31,762 nt of DNA from a virus (IMGVR_UViG_3300020183_000299:1-31762); one strand, 5' to 3'. Counted from the first letter of the stretch, positions 6,546 to 13,236 are shown. A program made the numbers and translations. The notes: generated by a model not told the origin, from the sequence alone.

Positions 6546-7114
6546 AACCCTTGTTTTTTAGCTAAATAATATTCCGGGGGGTTGACATCGTTATCCTGGC
6601 TGTATTGCTCTGGATTTCGTTTATACCAAGTTCGCAATCTTTGTTCAATCCCGAATGTAGTTTGCTTTTCAAATCTTAGTTTTTTATCCTTTGCCCCGTG
6701 TTCGGTCCAATAGTGGTAAAAATCATTTAATAACCTACGTCCGTATTTTTCTAAAAAAGGTGCAAGTGAGGAAGCAAATTGTAATTTGCGCTCTTCAATA
6801 GTTTTTTCTTTTACTTTCCCTTTTACTTTCTCTTTCTCTTGTTGGGAAGGGTCTTTGGTAGGACCTACGCAACCCCCTTGCCAAGGGTCTTCGGTAGGGT
6901 GTAATTGATTAACCTTATTTACATATCCATCAATCTGTTTGTCAATGGAATGCTTCTGCGAAAGGTAGGCAAATTTTACCATACCGTTTAAATCGGTTTC
7001 CTCATTAGTAAACTGTTTTTTCAATAAAGCATCGTAAAATGCAAGCCTATCCTTATCGCTTAATTCGTTAGCTACTTCCCAGTAACTCCGATAAAAATTA
7101 AATCCCTTCCTCAT
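6542..7114 (-). CDS. DUF6291-like phage replication protein
   Basis: A 190-residue protein. The N-terminal block, FNFYRSYWEVANELSDKDRL followed by FYDALLKKQF (5-35), is the DUF6291-type pattern seen in putative replication initiators of Bacteroidota phages. A Gln/Lys-rich linker (QQEKEKVKGKVKEK) then joins a C-terminal helical domain with NDFYHYWTEHG and KLRFEKQTTFGIEQRLRTWY, a pattern shared with replication organisers and helicase loaders. It probably recognises the origin or loads the ATPase encoded next to it (four-base overlap). No catalytic motif seen. Confidence 0.75.
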   Translation of the reverse strand: MRKGFNFYRSYWEVANELSDKDRLAFYDALLKKQFTNEETDLNGMVKFAYLSQKHSIDKQIDGYVNKVNQLHPTEDPWQGGCVGPTKDPSQQEKEKVKGKVKEKTIEERKLQFASSLAPFLEKYGRRLLNDFYHYWTEHGAKDKKLRFEKQTTFGIEQRLRTWYKRNPEQYSQDNDVNPPEYYLAKKQGL

Positions 7115-7310
7115 CTTGAATCAATGCTATTTGTTTACGTAACTCTTTACTAAATTTTATTGCCGTTGCTTTATCTAAGCAAATAAAATGCTCAATACTG
7201 TGGTGCATTTCAATACCAATAAAAATTTCATTTCTCGTATTACAAAAACATCTTAACTCGTGATCATTTGTTTCAGATTTTTCAGAACCGTAAAATACTA
7301 ATTGTACCAT
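7098..7310 (-). CDS. Conserved Bacteroidota phage hypothetical protein
   Basis: A 70-residue protein. The central SETNDHELRCFCNTRNEIFI (12-31) is followed by HFICLDKATAIKFSKELRKQ, and small proteins of this type recur in Flavobacterium-group phages without known function. It looks like an alpha/beta fold: two strands, then a C-terminal helix. It overlaps the replication gene by 17 bases. Upstream lies the structured RNA element at 7356-7444, which may act as its leader. Confidence 0.75.
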   Translation of the reverse strand: MVQLVFYGSEKSETNDHELRCFCNTRNEIFIGIEMHHSIEHFICLDKATAIKFSKELRKQIALIQDEEGI

Positions 7311-7355
7311 GATTTTAAATAAATGTTTTCAGAAAACAAGTAAACTTTTGTAAAT

Positions 7356-7444
7356 AAAAAAACCCCTTAAATCCTGTGCGTCTCACTTCACATTCATTAA
7401 GAGGTTTAATAACATCTTTAAGTTCTATATTGTGAGACGGAACT
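7356..7444 (-). ncRNA. Putative structured small RNA or attenuator leader
   Basis: A gene-free stretch with its own promoter-like site (7450-7479) and a terminator-like end. Two stems interleave: A, CGUCUCAC (7439-7432) with GUGAGACG (7386-7379), 8 bp perfect; B, AAACCUCUUAA (7407-7397) with UUAAGGGGUUU (7370-7360), 11 bp with one G-U, followed by a run of seven U. The order A-B-A'-B' means the stems either exclude each other (terminator/antiterminator switch) or form an H-type pseudoknot with loops of about 24, 10 and 8 bases. Transcription would run toward the gene at 7310. Ends are estimated. I recognise no known RNA family. Confidence 0.5.
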
Positions 7445-7449
7445 ATTTG

Positions 7450-7479
7450 CAAAATTAAAAATTATTTTTTAATCTAACT
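7450..7479 (-). promoter_or_regulatory. Promoter upstream of the structured RNA
   Basis: The -7 element TAATTTTG (7450-7457) fits TAnnTTTG exactly. The spacer contains ATTAAAAAATA, close to the AT motif in the other promoters here. The -33 region reads AGTTA, without a perfect TTG. It overlaps the stop codon of the 40-codon gene at 7469-7591. Confidence 0.5.
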
Positions 7480-7591
7480 CCTCATTAGTATAAATATTTT
7501 TTCTTATCCTAAAATTCCTAAGCCTTTGCAGGTGCAAACGGTAGAAATATTTGTGCGCTCCACACGTTAGTTCAAAAGTCTTGAATCTCAT
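7469..7591 (-). CDS. Small basic protein (40 aa)
   Basis: A short frame from ATG 7591 to TAA 7469-7471. The product starts MRFKTFELTCGAHKYFYRLH and continues LQRLRNFRIRKNIYTNEELD: strongly basic, rich in Arg, Tyr and Phe, with a coding-like composition throughout. It overlaps the end of the preceding gene by 20 bases, as is usual here. I believe small proteins with the CG.HKY.YRLH..RLRN pattern occur in related phages, but cannot name a function. Nucleic-acid binding is possible from its charge. Confidence 0.6.
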   Translation of the reverse strand: MRFKTFELTCGAHKYFYRLHLQRLRNFRIRKNIYTNEELD

Positions 7592-7769
7592 TTTGTATTT
7601 TTCTTATTCGTTTTGTAAATGCAAGTGCGTCCTCTGGCTTCCCTATGTAGTCCAATCCTATGTTCAACGAATGGTTTAAACTTTGAATACAGACGTCCTT
7701 AACCGTGTTTAATTTAGCATCCGGCATTTGGTTCCAGGTCTTGTGTAATATTTGCTGCGCTTCCTTCAT
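7572..7769 (-). CDS. Small hypothetical protein (65 aa)
   Basis: A 65-residue helical protein starting MKEAQQILHKTWNQMPDAKL. The start at ATG 7769 is preferred because it shares four bases (ATGA) with the upstream stop; an alternative ATG at 7778 would add three residues. A central block, VCIQSLNHSLNIGLDYIGKP, separates two helices. No family recognised. Confidence 0.65.
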   Translation of the reverse strand: MKEAQQILHKTWNQMPDAKLNTVKDVCIQSLNHSLNIGLDYIGKPEDALAFTKRIRKIQNEIQDF

Positions 7770-8017
7770 AATATCCAATCTTTAATTCTTGTAATAAGAT
7801 CCACTTTTTCACTAAATCGTATACCTGTTTGATTTATCCTTTCGACTTCAATATCTAATTCCATTTTCATAAAAAACAAATCTTTTTCAATGGTGCTTTT
7901 ACAACACGGGTATTCGTCAGTATTTATTTTTTTATGCAGCTCGTTAATTGAAATAACCCTTAAATTATTCATAACGTTGCATATTCTATTTATTCTTTTT
8001 AGTTTATTTAGTACCAT
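7766..8017 (-). CDS. Putative winged-helix/HTH protein
   Basis: An 83-residue basic protein: MVLNKLKRINRICNVMNNLR, then VISINELHKKINTDEYPCCK and STIEKDLFFMKMELDIEVER. This reads as the HTH_11/DeoR-like layout (helix, helix, recognition helix 'STIEKDLFFMK', then a wing), as in the N-terminal DNA-binding part of WYL-type regulators, but with no effector domain. It may therefore be a compact phage regulator. Four bases separate it from the next gene. Its target is unknown. Confidence 0.65.
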   Translation of the reverse strand: MVLNKLKRINRICNVMNNLRVISINELHKKINTDEYPCCKSTIEKDLFFMKMELDIEVERINQTGIRFSEKVDLITRIKDWIL

Positions 8018-8021
8018 GTTT

Positions 8022-8312
8022 TTAAATATAACCCCCTTTAATTATTTGATTTCTTACTAAAAAATTATGTCTTAACGAATGACTCATTTTCTTACGGAAT
8101 TTCCTGTATTCGTACACTTTACCGTGTCCCGTTTCATGCGTTACTTTAAACAAATATAAGTTATCCACGAACCAACGTATTTCGTATTTACTTAAGTCAT
8201 AGCATCGCAAATACCTATCTTGGTAGAGTATCGAGTAAAGGCATCCGAACGTTTCGTTGCTTACCAATATCGCGAAAGGCTTTTGCGTTCTATGTAACTC
8301 AATTAGTATCAT
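8022..8312 (-). CDS. Hypothetical protein (96 aa)
   Basis: A 96-residue basic protein, MILIELHRTQKPFAILVSNE at the start, with aromatic-rich strands (LYSILYQDRYLRCYDLSKYE) and a basic C-terminus (RKFRKKMSHSLRHNFLVRNQ). I chose ATG 8312 because an alternative at 8339 would lie deep over the small gene at 8299-8382; the overlap would then be 41 rather than 14 bases. No family recognised. Confidence 0.6.
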   Translation of the reverse strand: MILIELHRTQKPFAILVSNETFGCLYSILYQDRYLRCYDLSKYEIRWFVDNLYLFKVTHETGHGKVYEYRKFRKKMSHSLRHNFLVRNQIIKGGYI

Positions 8313-8382
8313 TCCACCAGTGCCGTAATACGACTGCAATAATTACAAAATCTAAGCACAAAATAAGTACATCCCAATTCAT
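8299..8382 (-). CDS. Putative 27-aa membrane peptide
   Basis: A short frame starting at ATG 8382, MNWDVLILCLDFVIIAVVLR followed by HWWNDTN and TGA. It is a single hydrophobic helix with a short aromatic and charged tail. The ATG shares four bases with the stop of the upstream gene (ATGA at 8379-8382), and its end overlaps the next gene by 14 bases, so its position is that of a true operon member. Function unknown; size alone makes it tentative. Confidence 0.5.
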   Translation of the reverse strand: MNWDVLILCLDFVIIAVVLRHWWNDTN

Positions 8383-8627
8383 AACCTGCTTTTTATTGTG
8401 TGAATGGTTACATTACCCTCTGACTTCTCCGAGTACTCCCGCTTCCTTAAATACCATTGACTAAATTTAAACTTCACAGGGTGCAATTTCCTCCTATCGA
8501 TATGCTCATAACATTCGTTACCTTCCAGGATACGTTGTGTTAAATTCTGCATCGAGTCCTTTAACTCGTTTATATTGGTCCAATCCAATTCAATTAGTAC
8601 CCGCTTAGTTAAATTGTTACGGCTCAT
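8379..8627 (-). CDS. Small hypothetical protein (82 aa)
   Basis: An 82-residue basic protein: MSRNNLTKRVLIELDWTNIN, a helix with LKDSMQNLTQRILEGNECYE, then HPVKFKFSQWYLRKREYSEK. It shares four bases with the genes on each side. I recognise no domain; the alternating basic and aromatic C-terminus suggests a small folded protein rather than a disordered peptide. Confidence 0.6.
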   Translation of the reverse strand: MSRNNLTKRVLIELDWTNINELKDSMQNLTQRILEGNECYEHIDRRKLHPVKFKFSQWYLRKREYSEKSEGNVTIHTIKSRL

Positions 8628-8839
8628 TTCTGTACATTATTAAAATTAACAGGTATAAAATTAGGTCTTTGCATTTGTTCATTTATAGCTTCTAAATAAC
8701 GAAGGTACAAATCAATATTGAAACTCCCGCCTTTGTCCATTAAATCGCCTCTAAGCGACTTATTTCGCCAGAACCTGGCGCACCTCATTACGTTTGGTCT
8801 TACCGGTTGAAAATAGTTATCGTTAAATTGCGGTTTCAT
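8624..8839 (-). CDS. Small hypothetical protein (71 aa)
   Basis: A 71-residue basic protein (MKPQFNDNYFQPVRPNVMRC at the start) with RFWRNKSLRGDLMDKGGSFN in the middle and an Asn/Pro-rich end. It overlaps the upstream gene by 17 bases and the downstream gene by four. No family recognised. Confidence 0.6.
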   Translation of the reverse strand: MKPQFNDNYFQPVRPNVMRCARFWRNKSLRGDLMDKGGSFNIDLYLRYLEAINEQMQRPNFIPVNFNNVQK

Positions 8840-9077
8840 GGCTGTAATTTTTATTGATTAATACTTGAAGCTCTTGTAATTTTTCTTCTGTAAGATCCAA
8901 AGAAAGTCCATTCTCGTTTTCATCGTAGCATTCAACTACTTTTGAAATTGTAGGCGTATGCGACTGCCAACTTCCTAACCTGTAATTCAAAGCGATTACA
9001 TAAGTAATACCGTTTTCACATATTAACACGCTATCGTCTGCCATGTTAAATTCTAAATAATTTTCTACTGTGTTCAT
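8823..9077 (-). CDS. Small hypothetical protein (84 aa)
   Basis: An 84-residue acidic protein, MNTVENYLEFNMADDSVLIC at the start, with beta strands (ITYVIALNYRLGSW) and a C-terminal helix (LTEEKLQELQVLINKNY). It reads as a compact alpha/beta fold. It lies 17 bases after the 9095-9274 gene and belongs to the transcript starting at the promoter near 9.3 kb. No family recognised. Confidence 0.65.
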   Translation of the reverse strand: MNTVENYLEFNMADDSVLICENGITYVIALNYRLGSWQSHTPTISKVVECYDENENGLSLDLTEEKLQELQVLINKNYSHETAI

Positions 9078-9094
9078 TTTGTTTGTTTTTTTGT

Positions 9095-9274
9095 TTATTT
9101 AGGTTGTTTAATTTGATAGGTTGCAAACGGTGTCCAAAGAGCATAACCTTGTAATAGCGGTGTTTCAATGTCAATCCAATAACCTTTTAATTTTTCTAAA
9201 GCATAAGTTAACGTAACTTCTGATTTTTTGCCTGTTTCTTGGCAAGTTCTAATAACTTTAATTTCTGTTTTCAT
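9095..9274 (-). CDS. Small hypothetical protein (59 aa)
   Basis: Read from ATG 9274: MKTEIKVIRTCQETGKKSEV, then TLTYALEKLKGYWIDIETPL and a C-terminus ending PFATYQIKQPK. The codon pattern is coding-like and a clear promoter lies just upstream (9299-9328), so this is probably the first gene of the early/replication transcript. No family recognised. Confidence 0.65.
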   Translation of the reverse strand: MKTEIKVIRTCQETGKKSEVTLTYALEKLKGYWIDIETPLLQGYALWTPFATYQIKQPK

Positions 9275-9298
9275 AATGTTTTGTTTTTAATTATATAC

Positions 9299-9328
9299 CA
9301 AAGATATATATATTTTTTAATATAACAA
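9299..9328 (-). promoter_or_regulatory. Strong Bacteroidota-type promoter at the start of the early block
   Basis: TTG (9326-9328), 19 bases, TATCTTTG (9299-9306): the best match in the window to TTG-N19-TAnnTTTG. The spacer holds the 14-base AT motif (9310-9323) also found at 3800-3813 and 4720-4733. It follows the terminator at 9369-9395, so it separates the structural/lysis block from the replication block. Confidence 0.75.
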
Positions 9329-9368
9329 CTATTTTAACAAAAAAATTTTAACTTTTTTTTCTGTTAAT

Positions 9369-9395
9369 AAAAAAACCCCTGCCTAAACAAGGGTT
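9369..9395 (-). terminator. Intrinsic terminator at the end of the lysis block
   Basis: The minus-strand RNA reads AACCC, an 11-base segment, GGGGUU, then a U-run. It forms a 5-6 bp stem (9374-9379 with 9390-9395) and ends 40 bases after the last lysis-block gene. Confidence 0.7.
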
Positions 9396-9435
9396 CTTAA
9401 CACAATAAAACAAACAATATAGAAGAACAAATGTA

Positions 9436-9735
9436 CTATTTTAAACGTCGCAACACAATACGGCTAATAAATTTTCCGATTGTCTGCAGGATCCCGTTTT
9501 TAGCATCTACAGTAACCGTAGTTCCTTCCTTAGTTTTTTCAATTTCTATGTCTAATTTCTTGCCGTCGTACTTGAATTTCTTTTCCTCTGGCGTGTTCTT
9601 TATCTCTACGTCCACGTTTTTACCCTCATAGGACGCTTCTAAGCCACTTTCGTCACGCTTAACGTGTATTTCTTTATCGTTGGCTTTTACGTTCACCTCA
9701 ACGGGTTTTTTAGCCTTGTCGTTTTTCTTTGTCAT
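9436..9735 (-). CDS. Hypothetical charged beta-repeat protein (99 aa)
   Basis: A 99-residue lysine-rich protein. The start ATG 9735 overlaps the endolysin stop by one base (TAATG), which is preferred over a longer upstream frame lying inside the endolysin gene. Four short strand-like units follow one another (VEVNVKANDKEIHVKRDESG, LEASYEGKNVDVEIKNT, KKFKYDGKKLDIEIEKT, TTVTVDAKNG), suggesting a repetitive beta sheet, then a basic helix ILQTIGKFISRIVLRRLK that may contact membrane. It ends the structural/lysis transcript. A role in lysis is possible only from its position. Confidence 0.65.
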   Translation of the reverse strand: MTKKNDKAKKPVEVNVKANDKEIHVKRDESGLEASYEGKNVDVEIKNTPEEKKFKYDGKKLDIEIEKTKEGTTVTVDAKNGILQTIGKFISRIVLRRLK

Positions 9736-10253
9736 TATGCTTCGTTTTCTGTTATTAATCCTTTTGGTGCTAACTTCACTTTCCGAACGTTTGCCGGTTG
9801 TGCTATTTTCCACGCTGTTCGTCGTGCCTGGTTTAACCTGCTCTTTGCTATCCTTGAAACGCTTACCGAATTATTTTGGTTTCCGCCTAATACGTGATAA
9901 TGTGTATCATCTTCACCTACGTAAATTCCTACGTGTCCGCCGCCATTCCTTTTAAAGGTTAAAATATCTCCTAACATTGGTTCACTTACCTGGGTTCCGT
10001 ACTTATTCCAATTTAAGGCCCACAAGGGACGTTCTACAACTTGGACCCCTGCCATCTTTGCACAATAAGCTATAAATAAACCGCACCAAGGAATTTCGTC
10101 ATTCGTGTATACTGAGGAAAGTTTCAGTTCTTTGGCCCAATTTAATATAATAGGGTTATGCGTTTTACCTACGAATTCCTTAACTCCAATTAATTTAACC
10201 GCTTGTACTAATATTTTCGGACCTGTTTCAGATTTTAACCACTCGTAACTCAT
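9735..10253 (-). CDS. CHAP/NlpC-P60-type endolysin (TIGR02594-like)
   Basis: A 172-residue peptidoglycan hydrolase of the TIGR02594/CHAP type. The catalytic Cys is C57 in IPWCGLFIAYCAKMAG, the His is H107 in GGGHVGIYVGED, and N125 in VLGGNQNNSVSVS is the likely third residue. These small phage enzymes cleave peptide bonds or the amide link in peptidoglycan at lysis. No signal peptide is visible, so export should depend on a holin, perhaps one of the two small membrane proteins just upstream. The last about 25 residues form a charged tail. Confidence 0.88.
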   Translation of the reverse strand: MSYEWLKSETGPKILVQAVKLIGVKEFVGKTHNPIILNWAKELKLSSVYTNDEIPWCGLFIAYCAKMAGVQVVERPLWALNWNKYGTQVSEPMLGDILTFKRNGGGHVGIYVGEDDTHYHVLGGNQNNSVSVSRIAKSRLNQARRTAWKIAQPANVRKVKLAPKGLITENEA

Positions 10254-10270
10254 TGTAATTTGTTTAGTTT

Positions 10271-10465
10271 TTAATCATTTTCCCAATCGTAAAAGTTAAT
10301 TATCTCGTTCGCAATAGCGCCTAAGCAAAGAATTCCGAGGCTAATATACGGTTTTTGTTCTGAAAGTATAGCACTTGCACCTAAAATCGCTGTAACGGCT
10401 TTAATACAAGTGGCAATTAATTTGCCTATTCGGTTTTTATCCCCGTAGTTTTTTAATCTTCTCAC
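10271..10465 (-). CDS. Small membrane protein, holin candidate
   Basis: A 64-residue protein with a basic N-terminus and two hydrophobic helices: LIATCIKAVTAILGASAIL (about 16-34) and YISLGILCLGAIANEIINF (about 40-58). Two short membrane helices directly before an endolysin fit a class II holin. No ATG is available in frame; the start is a GTG at 10465 inside the end of the upstream gene (29-base overlap). Holin identity is inference from size, topology and position. Confidence 0.6.
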   Translation of the reverse strand: MRRLKNYGDKNRIGKLIATCIKAVTAILGASAILSEQKPYISLGILCLGAIANEIINFYDWEND

Positions 10466-10667
10466 TTAGGTAGTCTTTTGGAATTATCGCTTCGGATTGA
10501 TTAGGAAACGTTACGCGATCATTTTGTTTCTGGAAGTATTTACGATCATCCAAACAGTCGTATAACTTCGCTTCAAGCTGTTCCACTTTGTTATGCGTAA
10601 CCCAAAGCCACAAAGTTAGTAAACCTGTTACGCCGTATTGCTTAATTATTTTTATCCATGCTTCCAT
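10437..10667 (-). CDS. Single-pass membrane protein, lysis-associated
   Basis: A 76-residue protein with one N-terminal membrane helix (IKQYGVTGLLTLWLWVTHN, about 8-26) followed by a charged coiled-coil-like stretch (KVEQLEAKLYDCLDDRKYFQ). This layout matches small lysis proteins such as spanin- or holin-like membrane proteins found before endolysins, but no lipobox or second partner is visible. It overlaps the neighbouring holin candidate by 29 bases and shares one base with the gene before it. Confidence 0.6.
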   Translation of the reverse strand: MEAWIKIIKQYGVTGLLTLWLWVTHNKVEQLEAKLYDCLDDRKYFQKQNDRVTFPNQSEAIIPKDYLSEKIKKLRG

Positions 10668-10906
10668 TATTCAAAAGGATTAGGTACGGTAACTTCAAAT
10701 GTACTTGGCTCTCCTAATATTACTCTTAAACTATCATCAAAAGTTATGTAGTAAAATATAGGTTTATCCAAAGTTGCCGTACTATAATCAACCCAGTATT
10801 GAGTAACATCATCTGGTGCAACAGGTAAGCCATAGTAATCAGCACATTGCTTTCTTGCGTCTATTGCATCTTGTTCATTCGTGTATTTGTAGCCTGTTAC
10901 TTCCAT
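10667..10906 (-). CDS. Hypothetical protein of the tail-tip cassette (79 aa)
   Basis: A 79-residue acidic protein (MEVTGYKYTNEQDAIDARKQ at the start), with YYGLPVAPDDVTQYWVDYST (24-43) and a beta-rich end (FYYITFDDSLRVILGEPSTF). It shares one base with the receptor-binding candidate upstream. Like that gene it is poor in CpG compared with its neighbours, so the two seem to have travelled together. A tail-fibre chaperone or small tail component is possible; no family recognised. Confidence 0.65.
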   Translation of the reverse strand: MEVTGYKYTNEQDAIDARKQCADYYGLPVAPDDVTQYWVDYSTATLDKPIFYYITFDDSLRVILGEPSTFEVTVPNPFE

Positions 10907-11745
10907 TAGTAAATAGTATAGAATGTGTTAATATTTGACTCAATTCCTGTTCTATTTGCTGATTGGTCTGAATTGTATAAAACAGCTTCTTGCAAATTAG
11001 AGTTTGAAAAGTTACCAGATGCTCCGCCAATAGAATCAACTAATGTTGAATAAACCAACCCCGCTGAACTTGATGTGATAGCACTACCATTTTTAAATAT
11101 TGACATTGTGCCAACTGAATTTTGACCTGTCAATAATAACTGAGCAGTTGTTGTGTCGGTGAATGTACTTGATAAATATGAATTTGTTTTACCAAGATAA
11201 TAGTATTTATTATCCGACCATAAATAAAATGCATAACCACTTGTACTCCATCTTGCTAAACCTATTAATCTACTTCCACTTGAGATACGTTTACCTACAA
11301 ATGATGTATAACTGGATGCTCCAACTGTTATTGAAGAAGCTAAATTCATTAGTTTGTTTGCATCAAATAAAATTGAATTCTTTCCATTAGTTGTAAGCAT
11401 TGCACCAGCTTTAACAATCTGAGGCTGATTAAAAGCTGTTGATTGAGTTGCATTATTAGCATTCCCACTTTGGTCATACCACGTCGTTACAAAGCCATCA
11501 CCAGGTCCACAAAATGTAAGCAATGCAGCCGTATCTAAAACATTGTTTGAACCATATCCAATATTTTGCTCTGCATTATCACTTGAACGCCTTACTCTTA
11601 TTGCACTCCCTGTATATGCTGTTCTTAGTTTCCTAAGTGAATAAGCTACCGCAGCATTTGGATAGGTGTCCAATAGTAATAAAGGAGCTGGAGCGCCTCC
11701 GTCAAATTGACGATTTAAAAACATACTATTTCCGTACCCTATCAT
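10906..11745 (-). CDS. Putative receptor-binding/tail-tip protein, lectin-like
   Basis: A 279-residue protein. Residues 32-65 (AVAYSLRKLRTAYTGSAIRV then RRSSDNAEQNIGYG) match the head of a group of phage tail proteins that resemble the catalytic domain of alpha-L-arabinofuranosidase B and related jelly-roll lectins. TTWYDQSGNANNATQSTAFN (87-106) is the WYDQSG..NATQ motif of the same group. The remainder is a Ser/Thr/Asn-rich beta sandwich as in LamG/concanavalin-like domains. It probably binds surface glycans of the host. Placed last among the tail genes, before lysis, as receptor-binding proteins often are. No enzyme activity is claimed. Confidence 0.7.
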   Translation of the reverse strand: MIGYGNSMFLNRQFDGGAPAPLLLLDTYPNAAVAYSLRKLRTAYTGSAIRVRRSSDNAEQNIGYGSNNVLDTAALLTFCGPGDGFVTTWYDQSGNANNATQSTAFNQPQIVKAGAMLTTNGKNSILFDANKLMNLASSITVGASSYTSFVGKRISSGSRLIGLARWSTSGYAFYLWSDNKYYYLGKTNSYLSSTFTDTTTAQLLLTGQNSVGTMSIFKNGSAITSSSAGLVYSTLVDSIGGASGNFSNSNLQEAVLYNSDQSANRTGIESNINTFYTIY

Positions 11746-12041
11746 AATACCAAAGCAACCGAACCACTTGTTAATTTAACAGAAGTAAATACCGCTTGAT
11801 TAAACGGGGTTATAATCGCTCCTGCTTTTACTGCTGTTGCAGGTGTAGCAATATACGTACTTTTAACATCATTACCGCCTGTTTTAATATGGTCAAAAAC
11901 AGTATCCTCTAACACTACTATTGCCCGAACATTTTTAGCATACGCCGTAGTGCTGTTTAATACATACGTTCCTTTTGCTGCTGTTAATACTGAATCGCTA
12001 CCATTTGAAGCGCTTAATTGATAAACTGAGGGACTTGCCAT
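11742..12041 (-). CDS. Small structural protein (99 aa), tail-associated
   Basis: A 99-residue Ser/Ala/Thr/Val-rich beta protein (MASPSVYQLSASNGSDSVLT at the start), with KNVRAIVVLEDTVFDHIKTG (36-55) and an end VFTSVKLTSGSVALVL. The composition and position just before the receptor-binding candidate suggest a small capsid/tail decoration or fibre-base protein. It overlaps the next gene by four bases and has a promoter-like site just upstream. No family recognised. Confidence 0.7.
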   Translation of the reverse strand: MASPSVYQLSASNGSDSVLTAAKGTYVLNSTTAYAKNVRAIVVLEDTVFDHIKTGGNDVKSTYIATPATAVKAGAIITPFNQAVFTSVKLTSGSVALVL

Positions 12042-12056
12042 GATTTATTTTTTTTT

Positions 12057-12064
12057 CAAAGTTA
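12057..12064 (-). promoter_or_regulatory. Possible -7 element before the tail-tip cassette
   Basis: TAACTTTG (minus strand) fits TAnnTTTG and lies in an AT-rich 43-base gap, 16 bases from the ATG at 12041. No convincing -33 TTG is found at the right distance, so this is weak. Confidence 0.3.
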
Positions 12065-12084
12065 ATATTCTATTTTTTTATTTT

Positions 12085-13236
12085 TTAGTAGTAGGTTCTT
12101 TTGTTTTTAAATTTATCACTTACTACGCATTTCAACGAAGCCTTACGTGAGAAATCGTAATACGTTAATTCCGGACTCTGGCTTACAATTACCGGTAAAT
12201 CATTTATGCAGTAATCGTGGTTATGTGCGTTGTAATCTGAAATAAACAAGTTGTTTTCACTTAATAAGTAAAAATCTACCAAAGGTTTCGTAACACATTT
12301 CAAAGAAGGATCCACTAAAATTTCGTATTCGTTTAAATTCTCACGAATAACACGCTTCATTTCTCGGTTATTGTAAATTATGTTATCAATTTCGGTGTTC
12401 GGTTGCCGGTTTCCAATATATCCATTGAACCTAAATGTACTTTCCACTCCAGAACCTGTAAAATTTATCTGTTCTATCTCGTGGTAACCGCTAAAATCTG
12501 CCCGTATTCGAGCCGTTGTTAGCGCGTTTTGGATAGTGAAAGGTAGTAATCTATATTTTCCCCACGTGAATACGCCCTGAATGCCCGAAATTTCATAAGC
12601 AACCTTTAATTCATAACACCCTATTCCGTCCGAAGTTAACACGTCAATCCAATTTATGGTTGTATAATAGGCATTCGGTTCATTTTGGAAGGCAACCGCT
12701 ACGGGTTGGTAGATTGACGCAACGTTATCTTTAAAAAGTTCAAAGCTAACTGAGTCAGCCGGATCGCTTAATTTAATCCATGCGCTCGTCTTATCCGTTT
12801 CCCAACTATTTGACGTGTTTTTTGCAAGTACTAATTCCTCACAACAACAGTCTTCTAAGCCTCTATCCTGGTCCGCACATTGCTTAGGTAGTTTAATCGA
12901 CTTATATTCAAAAAATTGTCGGTCTTCATGTCCGCAATCCCCGTCACAATCGTCTGTGGTTTCAACGTAATCAACTGTTCCCGGTAACCATACGGGCGTC
13001 GTTGCTATTGGACACGGGTTGCCGTTGTTTTTTATCGAAGTTAAGTACGGTCCCGCTCCTATTGTTTCGGTTATATTCCAATCACCTGGTGAACTTGCAT
13101 CGTGCCAAATGTAATACGTCGTTCCATAGTAATCAAATTCATAAGTATTGAACCCGTTATAAGTTCCCGTTGGACTTAACTCGTAATTTAATTGTGGGTT
13201 ACCGTATTCGAAGGTAAGATTTAAGCAATCACACAT
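12085..13236 (-). CDS. Cysteine-rich distal tail/baseplate protein (383 aa)
   Basis: A 383-residue beta-rich protein. It has clusters of cysteine: MCDCLNL at the start, DDCDGDCGHED near 94-104 and EDCCCEELV near 127-135, which could bind metal or form a disulfide-free knot in the cytoplasm. The rest is aromatic and Asn/Asp-rich as in tail proteins (for example YNGFNTYEFDYYGTTYYIWH at 26-45). It overlaps the 727-residue protein before it by eight bases, and lies between the large tail proteins and the receptor cassette. A structural tail-tip role is inferred from position. Confidence 0.7.
   Translation of the reverse strand: MCDCLNLTFEYGNPQLNYELSPTGTYNGFNTYEFDYYGTTYYIWHDASSPGDWNITETIGAGPYLTSIKNNGNPCPIATTPVWLPGTVDYVETTDDCDGDCGHEDRQFFEYKSIKLPKQCADQDRGLEDCCCEELVLAKNTSNSWETDKTSAWIKLSDPADSVSFELFKDNVASIYQPVAVAFQNEPNAYYTTINWIDVLTSDGIGCYELKVAYEISGIQGVFTWGKYRLLPFTIQNALTTARIRADFSGYHEIEQINFTGSGVESTFRFNGYIGNRQPNTEIDNIIYNNREMKRVIRENLNEYEILVDPSLKCVTKPLVDFYLLSENNLFISDYNAHNHDYCINDLPVIVSQSPELTYYDFSRKASLKCVVSDKFKNKRTYY

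Noticed and set aside
7367-7386. tRNA 3'-end look-alike (T-loop and acceptor-like string) and possible phage attachment site
   Set aside because: The T-loop lacks the invariant C, no matching T-stem or other arms can be folded, no integrase is present, and the same bases are better explained by the two RNA stems.
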